A stretch of 64,000 nt of DNA from Reticulitermes speratus (GCA_021186555.1 JAJKFL010000014.1:36328033-36392032), one strand, 5' to 3'; numbered from the stretch's first letter, positions 53,586-63,072 are shown. Program-made: numbers and translations. The notes: generated by a model not told the origin, from the sequence alone.

Positions 53586-53658
53586 AATCACAATATTCAG
53601 TCCAACAAAACGCACTATATTGTTCCCAGATATTTTATATTACAATATCACGTTGAAC

Positions 53659-53702
53659 ACTGCTACATGTTTCGATCCCTTATGGGATCGTCATTAGGGA
53701 AT
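53659..53702 (-). ncRNA. Hammerhead-like motif, core mutated
   Basis: CUAAUGA core (G5 lost), helix II GAUCCC/GGGAUC intact, GAAAC-AUGUA intact; helix I does not pair. Confidence 0.5.
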
Positions 53703-53949
53703 CACATCTTTAAAGTAACACTTCACAAAACTAAACTGGCAATCAACATACACAATAAAAATATGTAAAAAAGTCAGTAGTTAAAATGTAGGCGATTGTT
53801 GTGTAATGGATCCTGGTATACTGTGTTTTGGAGACTGTTTGGAGGCAGTCTCCAAACAATCTCCAAAACACAGTATACCACGATCCATTACACAACAAAC
53901 GCCTACATGAATTGCCAGTTCAGTTTTGTGAAGTGTTACTTTAATGATG

Positions 53950-53995
53950 TGATTCCCTAATGACGATTCCATAAGGGATCGAAACATGTAGCAAT
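53950..53995 (+). ncRNA. Hammerhead-like motif, core mutated
   Basis: Mirror twin of 53659-53702 with CUAAUGA; helix II GAUUCC/GGGAUC has one mismatch or wobble. Confidence 0.5.
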
Positions 53996-54114
53996 GTTCA
54001 ACGTAATATTGTAATATAAAATATGTGGGAACAATATAGTGCGTTTTGTTGGACTGAATATTGTGATTTCATTATGTACAATGTTCGGTATGAATATAGA
54101 AAAAAAAACTAAAT

Positions 54115-54190
54115 CTTTCCCCTGTCGGAAATCGAACCACGATTCCTCAGACGTCCAGCCCGATAGCCTAATCACTATACGACCGAACTG
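54115..54190 (-). mobile_element. tRNA-like SINE head fragment
   Basis: Minus strand: CGTATAGTGATTAGGCTATC (A box) and ATCGTGGTTCGATTTCCGAC (B box). No body or TSD assigned. Confidence 0.5.
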
Positions 54191-54639
54191 TGGCTTACTG
54201 TATGGCTTGACAAGCAGTGCCGAGCATATACTCTTATTGTATAGATTTCCAGTCCTACATTATCAACGAGGGTGAGCGAACTTAACAGTTCGAAAAACAT
54301 GGAGCCCCTCTGCGTGCGGCTGTAGGCAAGGCACGCCATCAACATGTACCTCGTACTACGCACGGTAGATCTGGGGCTACGGTGAACAAGGACTGTTGTA
54401 CCGAAACAATCTACACCAAACTGGCAGGTAAAAATTTTAAAGGTTCTAATTTGCTTCACCTATGAATTATTACCTCAAAGCTCCGCATCGTCGCCATGTT
54501 TGTAATGGCCGACTTTCAGGAAATGTTCATATATAGTTTGTATATTTATGATGTATCTCCGTACCAAATTAAAGTTGTGAACTTCTGAGATGGGACACTC
54601 ACTAGCGCCATATACTGTACGAACTTGATGTAGGGTAAC

Positions 54640-55290
54640 TAACTAACTAACTAACTCCATGGAGCAGAGCCCTTCTTGAGAAGCTAACAGTTCGTCAGCT
54701 AGTCAAGAAATTCCCCGCACTTTATGAAACCCGAAGGTTCATTACCGCATTCACAAGAGCCCGCCACCTGCCCCTATCCTGAGCCATATCAATCCAGTTC
54801 ACGCCTCCCCATCCTACTTCTTAAAGATCCATTTTAATACGATCATCCCATCTACGCCTAGGTCTTCCAAGTGGTCTCTTTCCCTCACGTTTCCCCACCA
54901 AAACCCTGTATGCACCTCCCTTCTCCCCCTACGTGCTACATGCCCCTCCCATTTCAGTCTTCTTGATTTGATCACCCGAATAATATCTGGTGAGGAGTAC
55001 AGATCATAAAGTTCCTCGTTATGTAGTCTTCTCCACTCCCCTGTTACCTCGTCCCTCTTAGGCCCAAATATCTTCCTCAGCACGCTATTCTCGAACACCT
55101 GCAGCCTGTGTTCCTCAGTGCCAGGAGCAAAAAGATACACACCTGTATACAACTGTAAGGCGATACTGTTGTACACTGCAAAACAAGACAGGGGACTGTC
55201 AATATTGTCTTCAGATTTCGCTTTCGTGCGATAACTAGCAAAGCACTGGAGTTGGTGTGGCCACAGTTCATAACCAGGCCGATACCGACA
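54640..55290 (-). mobile_element. LINE 3' end (non-LTR retrotransposon), truncated
   Basis: The minus strand encodes the end of a reverse-transcriptase [63 protein letters not shown] and AR. A premature shift follows. The 3' UTR tail gcctttcttgag-type text (cccttcttgagaagctaaca) ends in a (taac)n run at 54636-54656, a typical LINE 3' terminus. 5'-truncated at about 55290. Related tails are at 20025-20345 and 63655-63990. Confidence 0.88.
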
Positions 55291-55499
55291 CATCACACTG
55301 CATATGAGACAGTGTGTGCAAGTTGACAGCTACAGATACGGCGACGATAAGACACTTTGAAGTTACATCCAACAAATTGAACGGATGTAAAATGTGTATC
55401 TGGTATTGAGTCACCTCACTCGTGCACTTGGCAAAAGTTATGTAACTCTACATCAAAGCACACTTGTAAACGTACAATAAACAGTGCCAGCTTGTTCCT

Positions 55500-55543
55500 T
55501 CTCCTGCATGTTTCGGTTCATCATACAACCATCTTCAGGGAGA
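55500..55543 (-). ncRNA. Hammerhead-like motif, cleavage triplet mutated
   Basis: Minus strand: helix I UCUCC/GGAGA (5 bp), CUGAAGA core, extra U, helix II GGUU/AACC, GAAAC, AUGCA in place of AUGUA. Loss of U16.1 should block cleavage. Confidence 0.65.
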
Positions 55544-55586
55544 TACAAGTCTGCACATAAAAACACTGAGTTCATGTGTCTTAGAG

Positions 55587-55917
55587 CAGCGGTCGTCAAC
55601 CATTCGTACCTCACGGACCACTAAACTCACAATTTTGAATCCCGCGGACCACTAACATGAATTTTTTTTTAAAAAGGTACAAACATTTATAAAATAATGA
55701 TCATAAAAGTTCCATTTTATTAATATGAAATTTGATTCAACGTAATAAGGCGAAAATTGTAAGCGATCCTGTGTCGGTGACACGAAGACGAATCAGAATA
55801 TAATGAAACAGTATAATAAACATAAAAATTGCAAATAATGTCCAAATTTCTTCAGGGACCACCAAAATTTTCTCGCGGACCATCAGTGGTCCGCGGACCA
55901 CCGGTTGGCGACCGCTG
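55587..55917. mobile_element. hAT-type MITE (331 bp)
   Basis: Perfect-looking ends: CAGCGGTCGTCAACC left, GGTTGGCGACCGCTG right (one mismatch). The 8-bp flanks tcttagag and ttttatag match at 6 positions. gtggtccgcggaccacc repeats near the ends. No ORF. Confidence 0.88.
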
Positions 55918-56381
55918 TTTTATAGACAGTATACAGTCTACAAGCTGAAGTAAAAGTTACGCCACTGTGTGTGTCTGTCCCTAGGACAATACACGTATTT
56001 TGCAGTTTAGCTTGGTTATCCCTTTGTTTGGAGGAGTTACAAGTCTTATATATTTTCATATATTCTTGTACTTGTTTAGAACATTAAAACGATTAAAACA
56101 GTAGCTACTACTGACGTTTGTATTGACGTACGCAGGAATTCCTTCTTAAATAGACCCATGTTTAACTCTTAAGAGATACGATTTTCATCGTATGTCATAT
56201 GTAACAGTAATCATATTTTTCGTAGTCCCATGTTGGCGTATTACAGTGCGAAGCTGTAGACATGTCGGACTTGTTAATTACAATGACTGTGTATCTTGCG
56301 TGAGTTTCCGTAAGTTCCATTACCCGAGTGACGACACATGCGGCATACATCGCAATTAGCAAGTCCAACATATCTACACTA

Positions 56382-56669
56382 AAGGCAAAAGTAAAGTTCA
56401 CCCTAGAACAGGCCATGAAGGCCCAGAGGGGGAGTAGAGGTACAGCTCTACCCTTTCCTTAACCTCGGTGCTAGATGGAGGTGGTTGGACAACGCCACGC
56501 CCCGGCCGCTTTACCCCCCGGGAATGACCCGGTACCCATTGTACAGGAGGCTGGGTAGGCCCCAGGACCGTTCTGGACGGGTGCTTAAAATCTCGCCCCC
56601 ACCGGGATTCGATCCCCGGACCACCCAGCTCGTAGCGAGTCGCTATACCGACTGAGCTATCCCGGCCCA
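56382..56669 (-). mobile_element. tRNA-derived SINE, family 1 (tandem copy A)
   Basis: Flanked by CAACATATCTACACTA at 56366-56381 and 56670-56685. The minus strand starts with the tRNA-like head GGGATAGCTCAGTCGGTATA and GGGGATCGAATCCCGGTGGG. Confidence 0.92.
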
Positions 56670-56685
56670 CAACATATCTACACTA

Positions 56686-56988
56686 AAGGTAAAGGTATAG
56701 TTCACCCTAGAACAGGCCATGAAGGCCCAGAGGGGGAGTAGAGGTATAGCTCTACTCTTTCTTTAACCTCGGTGCTAGATGGAGGTGGTTGGACAACGCC
56801 ACGCCGCGGCCGCTTTACCGCCGGGAATGATCCGATACCCATTGTACAGGAGGCTGGGTGGGCCCCCAGGACCGTTCTGGACGGGTGCTTAAAATCTCGC
56901 CCCCCCCCCACCGGGATTCGATCCCCGGACCACCCAGCTCGTAGCGAGTCGCTATACCGACTGAGCTATCCCGGCCCACAACATATCT
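56686..56988 (-). mobile_element. tRNA-derived SINE, family 1 (tandem copy B)
   Basis: Flanked by CAACATATCTACACTA at 56670-56685 and 56989-57004, same orientation as copy A and about 95 percent alike by eye. The C tract in the head region is longer here. Confidence 0.92.
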
Positions 56989-57354
56989 ACACTATAACTG
57001 GACAGCGAAAACATGATTTACATATTATGCATGATGCAAATTCCATCTCTAGACATGTCCAATACAAGAGAGTTAAACAGAGGCCTACTTAAGAAGAAAT
57101 TACTGCGCATGTCAATACAAACGTCAATAGTTGCAACTGTTTTAATAGTTTTAATATTTTAAATCAGTACCAGAATACGTGAAAAAATATACAAGACCTG
57201 TAACTCCTAAGAACAAAGACATAAACAATAAAACTGCAAAATACGTGTTTTGTCGCAGGGACAGACGCACATTGGCGTACCTTTTGCTGTAGGTTGCAGA
57301 CTGTATACTGTCTAAGCCGAAACAAGCCAATATTTCTGTATGTAGACTTTGTGC

Positions 57355-57396
57355 CTCCCTGATGAAGACTAAGTAATAAACTGACGCATGTCGGAG
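57355..57396 (+). ncRNA. Degenerate hammerhead-like motif
   Basis: Helix I CUCC/GGAG and CUGAUGA are intact, but GAAAC has become GACGC and helix II is lost. Mirror partner of 55500-55543 at the other end of the foldback. Confidence 0.5.
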
Positions 57397-57427
57397 AATG
57401 AACAAGACAGGAAATGTAAGTATAACG

Positions 57428-57905
57428 TAACACTGAGGCGCGTTCGCGTAACCATTGTTGCCGTTGAAATGCAATAAGTATTACATATTCTGAGTGTGTG
57501 TCTGTAGCCTTAGTTACCCAGCATGCAATGCGCATGCGCCGTACTGTCATCTGTGGCCTGTCTGGTCCTACCATATTTTTTCACATTATCTCATAAACGG
57601 CACGATTGTTTGGAAAACGTGTTTTGATTTTCTCTACAACTTCTGTCTCAAACATTTCTCATTCTAAGAAGAATTCAGTGAGATATCATAAATGTACATA
57701 GGTGTAAACGTAAAGTACCCGTTGTTCTTGTCAGGTTTTAATGAAACTTGAATTTTCTCAACAGATTTTCGAAAAAATACTCGAATATCAAATTTCACGA
57801 AAATCCGTCCAGTGGGAGCCGAGCTGTTCCATGCGGACGGACAGACAGAGCGATACGACGAATCTAATAGTCGTTTCTCGCAATTTTGCGAATGCGCCCA
57901 GTAAA
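57428..57905. repeat. Dispersed repeat, copy 2
   Basis: Matches 38590-39105 in order and orientation, from cactgaggcgcgttcgcgta to gcgaatgcgccc, including aaaatccgtccagtg and gttccatgcggacgg. It starts at the right edge of the foldback. Confidence 0.8.
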
Positions 57906-58790
57906 CATGTACTGCTGTAAATTTAAACGCATGCTCTGATGTATAGCTGAGTACCGAACGTGTACTTAAATAATTAAGTCTTTCACAACATTAAGTTAAA
58001 ACGACAATAATATTAAAAGATACGCAGAAGTTGGCCATCTACAGGGGGCTGTGTTTGAAGGTTCTGCTCGGACTCTAAAACTCCCTCTTCAGGCAGGAGC
58101 TCAGGGCAAGGACGACGACTGACAAAGCCAGATGTTAACAAGACGCTGGTGTTCAGAGGGCACTTGTGCCGGCCGACTTTAATCAGATCTGCTCTTCGTT
58201 CAATAACTGGGCACTGTGCCCGGCAGTGTGTATTGATGGCTTTCGTTTGGTTCTCAGTATAAATAGCGATTGCCGAACGGCATGGTACCGCAGGTGGGCG
58301 CCCTGAAGCTGTTGGTAGGTTTACACAGTCCTAACTCACACTAACCGCTTCTTCCACATCCACTCCATTTCATTATTTACAATCACCCTTTCATTCAACA
58401 CCATGTTGCCTATGCAGATAACAAAGGTTCGTTTTAAAAGCCAGCACAAGAAACAAATATCGATCATTTTCCTAAACGTGATTAATCGATTAAACTAGCA
58501 AAACTCCTGTTTTCCTGGAAGCGGGAATCATTTTGTGGTTTGTTTTACGATGCTGTCAGTATATCAGACTACACGGCATCAATGGCAGAGTGACTAACGA
58601 ACTGGAAAGGATCTGGAAACAGGCGGTCGTAGACACATCGAGATGCCATCCCGGAATCTGCTCTGAGCGAGAGCAGGAACAGAAAGAACAACATCAGAAC
58701 AATTTAAAAGTATCCAACCCGTTGTGTTCAATCGATACACAAATACACACTACTCCGTCTAACGTAACACCTTTTTATTTCTTTTATTTT

Positions 58791-58829
58791 AACGCTACAT
58801 GTTTCGATCGATGTCGATCATCAGGCCTT
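58791..58829 (-). ncRNA. Hammerhead-like motif, shortened helix II
   Basis: Same as 59643-59684 but three bases shorter after the core, so core and helix II compete. Helix I AAGGC/GCGUU has one mismatch. Confidence 0.5.
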
Positions 58830-59017
58830 CTCTACAAATCCTCAAAACCAAGGTAAAATGTTATTATTTCTGAAATCTCTCAAATATCATAATATACATT
58901 ATTATTATTATTACAATAAAATTGTAATATTTATATCTCATAGTACGATACTATCATCATTGTAGTATTTTTTGGGATATTAAAATTTTACTGTAATAAT
59001 ATATATACAGTGTGTCC

Positions 59018-59578
59018 ACAAAGTCCCTTCGGGGTTTTGAAAAATTGTGGCGCGCAAACAAATTGAGCTAGCCACATGCGGTTTGCGGCAGATTACAGTG
59101 AAACTCTGGAAGTTTTTTTTGCCACATGCGGTTTGCGGCAGATTACAGTGAAACTCTGGAAGACCCGTATCAAGAATGCGATCTCGGCTATTCCAGCGGT
59201 GTCCACAAAGTCCCTTCGGGGTTTTGAAAAATTGTGGCGCGCAAACAAATTGAGCTAGCCACGTGCGGTTTGCGGCAGATTACAGTGAAACTCTGAAAGT
59301 TCTTTTTGCCGCCAAGAGATGACTTGATGACCTGAAGACCCGTATCAGGAATGCGATCTCGGATATTCCAGCGGACATGCTCCACAGAACATGGCAAGAG
59401 CTCGAATATCGTCTGGACGTTCTCCGTGCTACCAAGGGAGCCCACATCGAGGTCTACTGAGGTCAGTAAAAAACTTCCAGAGTTTCACTGTAATCTGCCG
59501 CAAACCGCATGTGGCTAGCTCAATTTGTTTGCGCGCCACAATTTTTCAAAACCCCGAAGGGACTTTGTGGACACACTG
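59018..59578. mobile_element. Tc1/mariner-type deletion derivative
   Basis: Flanked by TA. Ends CAGTGTGTCCACAAAGTCCC on both sides (inverted), with arms of about 90 bp. The left end is partly duplicated (59018-59160 and 59199-59300). The plus strand of 59333-59459 encodes LKTRIRNAISDIPADMLHRT, WQELEYRLDVLRATKGAHIE, VY, stop: the C-terminal tail of a Tc1/mariner transposase. Most of the transposase is deleted. Confidence 0.88.
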
Positions 59579-59642
59579 TATATTGTAATATTTGAGAGAT
59601 CTCACAAATAATATTTTATCTTGGTTCTGAGGACTTGTAGAG

Positions 59643-59684
59643 AACGCCTGATGATGATCGAGATCGATCGAAACATGTAGCGTT
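59643..59684 (+). ncRNA. Hammerhead-ribozyme-like motif, intact
   Basis: Helix I AACGC (59643-47) pairs perfectly with GCGUU (59680-84). Core CUGAUGA 59648-54, one extra U, helix II GAUCG/CGAUC with loop AGAU, GAAA 59670-73, helix III A-U and C-G with a 2-nt loop, cleavage triplet GUA ending at 59679. Everything needed for a type I hammerhead is present apart from the extra U and the tiny helix III. Confidence 0.8.
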
Positions 59685-59754
59685 AAAATAAAAGAAATAC
59701 AAAGGTGTTACGTTAGACGGAATAGTGTGTATTTGTATCTCCATCAGAACAGCC

Positions 59755-59840
59755 TGTGTTCCGGGCCAGATTCGAACCGCGGCACCTACCAAATACACGT
59801 ACAAGTCTATAGTGTTATCACTACGCCAAACGACTCAGTG
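59755..59840 (-). mobile_element. tRNA-like SINE head fragment
   Basis: Minus strand: TTTGGCGTAGTGATAACACT (A box) and GCCGCGGTTCGAATCTGGCC (B box). The anticodon region is not tRNA-like. Confidence 0.5.
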
Positions 59841-59996
59841 AATACGAAACGTTGTCTTATAACTTGAGAACTTGAGCCAAGCAAGTTTGGAAAACGGCCA
59901 TTTGGTACACTGAGAAGATAAGGTAATATTCAAACAGATGTTACGGAAAGCAGATGTCAGTATGTAGTATAGCTCAGAATAATTGCCTTCTGTGCA

Positions 59997-60052
59997 GTGT
60001 GTCCTGTCACGCGGTGTGGTATACCAACTACACCACCTGACAGGACACACTT
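59997..60052. repeat. Hairpin-forming inverted repeat
   Basis: gtgtgtcctgtca then ggtgtggta mirror taccacacc-type text: tacaccacctgacaggacac. Arms of about 22 bp with a small bulge. Confidence 0.75.
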
Positions 60053-60627
60053 CACAAGCTCCATCACGACGAAATCTCTTCGAATCACATAAGATCGATA
60101 CGTTTGTATGCATGCCCAATGCAGAGTGCAAACAACTGCGAACTTACACCTGGAACGGCGGCTCACTTTTGATATTACTCTTAATCTTTAGTCTTAATAA
60201 CAGTCTTGATAACACAGTTCACCTTCACCGGATACACTTCAAGACTCAACCCCACACCACAACAGTACCAGAACCACTTCTTCTTCTTCTTAATTTATAT
60301 CACACACCGTCAAGAAGACTACACACTACGACGTGAAAGACGAAATGCTAAGAATTCATACAACACGCACTATCCATCACCGTTCTACATCAAACACCAC
60401 CACAATCTACACAGTGCAGTATATGATCTTGTGAAACTTCTAGAAGTGCGACACATATCTTTATAAGGAGATACAGTGAACAGTGTTGTTTTAACATTTT
60501 ATCATTTTAACTACAATTTATGACCCTCGATTTTGACTTACGAAACAAATGTTCTATGATCATAAATAGTGCAAAACTTTATACGAGTATCATTAGATCT
60601 ATCCAGCATTTGAAAAGCACTATTGAA

Positions 60628-60675
60628 AAACCCCTCTGATGATGGCTCATAGAGAGCCGAAACATGTGTAGGTTT
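60628..60675 (+). ncRNA. Hammerhead-like motif, core intact, helix I shifted
   Basis: Core CUGAUGA 60636-42, extra U, helix II GGCUC/GAGCC with loop AUAGA, GAAAC. Helix III loop is longer (CAUGUGUA). Helix I AAACC/GGUUU pairs only with a three-base gap (CCU) before the core. The box gtgcattttgttggtg follows at 60716-60731. Confidence 0.65.
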
Positions 60676-60868
60676 GATTATGATAAGCGGCTGATTTGCA
60701 CCTTGTTAGTGATTTGTGCATTTTGTTGGTGAATTTCTAGATTACTCTTAATATTACAACATCGTAGTTTGCTTGTTAATTTTGTGTATTTCAGAATTTT
60801 AATAATTCCAATAAGGGCAACACAATACCTAGACTGGTGTGCTGGCCTTGTACTCCTTTGTTCTGAAT

Positions 60869-60912
60869 AACTCCCTGATGATGGCACGCCGGTGCCGAAA
60901 CATGTAGGAGTT
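60869..60912 (+). ncRNA. Hammerhead-ribozyme-like motif, intact
   Basis: Helix I AACUCC (60869-74) pairs perfectly with GGAGUU (60907-12). Core CUGAUGA 60875-81, extra U 60882, helix II GGCAC/GUGCC with loop GCCG, GAAA 60897-900, 2-bp helix III around AU, cleavage triplet GUA ending at 60906. It lies 190 bp downstream of, and in tandem with, the copy at 60628-60675. Confidence 0.82.
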
Positions 60913-60974
60913 TTATACGTGTTCTTGAATGTATTTTATTAAGCGCATAACTTGGTTGATGTAATGGTAAAAAC

Positions 60975-61236
60975 GTAAAGTTCTCCCTAGAACAGGCCAT
61001 GAAGGCCCAGAGAAGGAGTAGAGGTATAGCTGTACTCTTTCTTTAACCTCGGCACTAGATGGGGTGGTCATCTCCACGCCCCGGCCGCTTTACCCCCGGG
61101 AAACAGACCCGGTACCCATTGTATAGGAGGCTGGGTGGGCCCCAGGGCCGGTCTGGACGGCTACAAAAAATCTCGCCCCCACCGGGATTCGATCCCCGGA
61201 CCGTCCAGCCCGTAGCGAGTAGCTATACCGATTACG
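60975..61236 (-). mobile_element. tRNA-derived SINE, family 1
   Basis: The plus-strand body cctagaacaggccatgaagg ... accgggattcgatccccgga; minus-strand B box as in copies A and B. The A-box end is partly lost (gtagctataccgattacg). No clear TSD. Confidence 0.85.
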
Positions 61237-61564
61237 ATATGTATTGAATGACCGTAAACGTTAAATGAGGCTTCTTCGCCGAATTAAAAGTTACTCTAAG
61301 GCTGTCGTCATTTACTGGCACACAGCCCGACGAGCTGCATGATCTTCGTCAGCTGCTCTGTAAAGCACTTGAATGTTGTAGGCTCGTTTTTTAAAGTTCG
61401 GAATGTAAAACTTTAGCGCACTTTTTTTCTGGTACGCCCGGCTGGTTACTTAAAAGACGGCCTGATGCTTCAGGGCTACGTTTATTGAATACGCTGTACC
61501 GTATGGTCAGGTCTACCTGAACGATATACATCTGTAACAACACATCATGCTGTTTGAAACTTGC

Positions 61565-61700
61565 AGACTAGTTAATTAATTATTTCATTACAACAAATGC
61601 ACTACAATGTTTTAGTGTTTTCTGTCCCTACATGTTTCGGCACTTCCCTGCATTTGTTGGAACGAAATAATTAATTAATTACTGAAATGCACGGTATTAT
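61565..61700. repeat. Small foldback with truncated hammerhead and tail box
   Basis: attaattatttcattacaac, aaatgca (61575) mirrors tgcatttgttggaacgaaat, aattaat (61650). It contains GTGCC-GAAACATGTAGGG on the minus strand (61646-61624) without the 5' half. aaatgcacgg follows at 61685. Confidence 0.65.
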
Positions 61701-61985
61701 AAAACATAAAGTTTGCAGACTAGTGTCCGGATACTCTCTCCTTGGACCAGGTTTTCTAAATTTCCGGGTAAACTATTGTACTTGTTCATATGGCAATCCG
61801 GGCAATCGTAGGCTGACAACAGCTACTCTTGTGCCTACTGTCAGCATGCTCCTAGACTGTACTGAGAAAGTGCAGGAATGGTAACGTTTTCAACAGAAAG
61901 GATCGAGCAGTTATGACCACGACGTACTTTGTATCCGTTGTGTTCCTGTTCTAGGAATATTTAATGCTTTGAATCACAACACTTA

Positions 61986-63018
61986 CGAGGTCTGTCCAAA
62001 AAGTATCCGACTATATTTTTTCCCGCAGTAAGTAATGGCGAAAGGGTGGGGAAACTGAGCGTAGTGGTAGAAGGGACTTTCATGCGCATGCGTGATTTTT
62101 TGCTCCCTCGCAACACCGCCCGATGCGTTTGTCGCTGCCAGATAGCGAAGTGGTGTAACACGTGTTCGTCGCATTCTCGTTTCGCTCAAGATGACAGAAC
62201 GCTTGGAGCAGCGATACTGCATCAAGTTTTGTCAGAAACCTGGGGATACCCAAGCGGAAACAATCCGCAAAATTCAGCAGGCTTTCGGCGATGATGCAAT
62301 GGGGGTCACTCAAATTAAAGAATGGTTCAACCGCTTTAAAGATGGCCGCATGTCGGCGGACAGTGACCAGCGTTCCGGGAGACCGTCAACGAGTTGAAAT
62401 GCTGATGTCATTGACAAAGTGCGGACATTGATCATGGAGGACCGTCGTTTGACCGTCCGGGAAATTGCTGATGAGGTTGGGATCAGCAGAGGTTCAGCAA
62501 ACACGATTTTAACTGAGGATGTGGGCATGCGAAGAGTGGTGGCATAATTTGTGCCCAAGCTGCTTTCGCCGGAGCAGCAACAACTCCGCCTTGAGGTCGC
62601 TCAGGACATGCTGGAGTTCGCCAACAGGGATCCTGAGTTCCTGAAGACTGTGATCACTGGTGACGAGTCGTGGGTGTACGGATATGACCCGGAAACCAAG
62701 GTCCAGTCGTCACAATGGAAGCATCCAACATCCCCGAGGCCCAAAAAAGCACGAAAGGTTCGGAGCAATGTGAAGGTGATACTGACTGTTTTTTTCGATT
62801 ACCGGGGTGTTGTGCATCATGAGTACGCACCACTAGGCCAAACTGTCAATAAGGAGTACTACCAACAAGTCCTCCGTCATCTTCGTGATGCAATTCGGCG
62901 CAAGAGACCGGAGCTGTGGGACGCACGCAACTGGCAGCTGCATCATGACAACGCCCCAGCTCATTCATCACACCTGATCCAGGGTTTCCTGGCTAAGCAC
63001 TGTCGTCAATACTATTAA
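61986..63018 (+). mobile_element. Second mariner element, 3'-truncated
   Basis: The left end CGAGGTCTGTCCAAAAAGTA follows TA at 61984-61985, a mariner-type ITR. The transposase pseudogene runs to 63018; the right ITR is not recognisable, the sequence changing at about 63005. Confidence 0.88.
62191..63018 (+). pseudogene. Mariner transposase pseudogene (two stops, third Asp lost)
   Basis: Starts MTERLEQRYCIKFCQKPGDT with the first HTH, KEWFNRFKDGRMSADSDQRS and GRPSTS, then TGA at 62395-62397. The frame continues ADVIDKVRTLIMEDRRLTVR to a TAA at 62545-62547. After that KLLSPEQQQLRLEVAQDMLE, ITGDESWVYGYDPETK (first Asp), SQWKHPTSPRPKKARK and WQLHHDNAPAHSSHLIQGFL (second Asp). It ends at AKHC, before the SPDLAP-D motif. 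All in one frame, so the only lesions are two stops and the truncation. Confidence 0.93.
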
Positions 63019-63072
63019 GTAGCTACTTCTAGAATTGACTGTCTACTGTTAGTAAAATCTAGTAATAACCGA

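Larger units (their letters stand above)
53593..54068. repeat. 476-bp palindrome with degenerate hammerhead pair
   Basis: cacaatattcagtccaacaa at 53600 mirrors ttgttggactgaatattgtg at 54046; arms of about 230 bp meet at gtttggaggcagtctccaaac (about 53838-53858). tagtgcgttttgttgg at the right end resembles the downstream box. Confidence 0.88.
55480..57420. repeat. Large foldback with hammerhead-like ends and nested insertions
   Basis: The outer arm 55490-55586 plus 55918-56136 mirrors 57114-57420: agacagtatacagtctacaa (55923) against gcagactgtatactgtctaa (57296), and ctactgacgtttgtattgac (56108) against gtcaatacaaacgtcaatag (57112). A hAT MITE is inserted in the left arm, and two tandem SINEs lie between the arms. 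Confidence 0.8.
58733..59745. repeat. Foldback with hammerheads, split by a Tc1/mariner MITE
   Basis: gtctaacgtaacaccttttt (58757) mirrors aaaggtgttacgttagac (59701); ttttattttaacgctacatg mirrors catgtagcgttaaaataaaa. The inverted arms (about 170 bp each) carry one hammerhead-like motif each, and the 561-bp MITE occupies the centre. Confidence 0.88.

Noticed and set aside
54814..55296. A 160-codon host gene
   Set aside because: It is the 3' end of a LINE ORF; a similar tail is present at 20.2 kb and another remnant at 63.9 kb.
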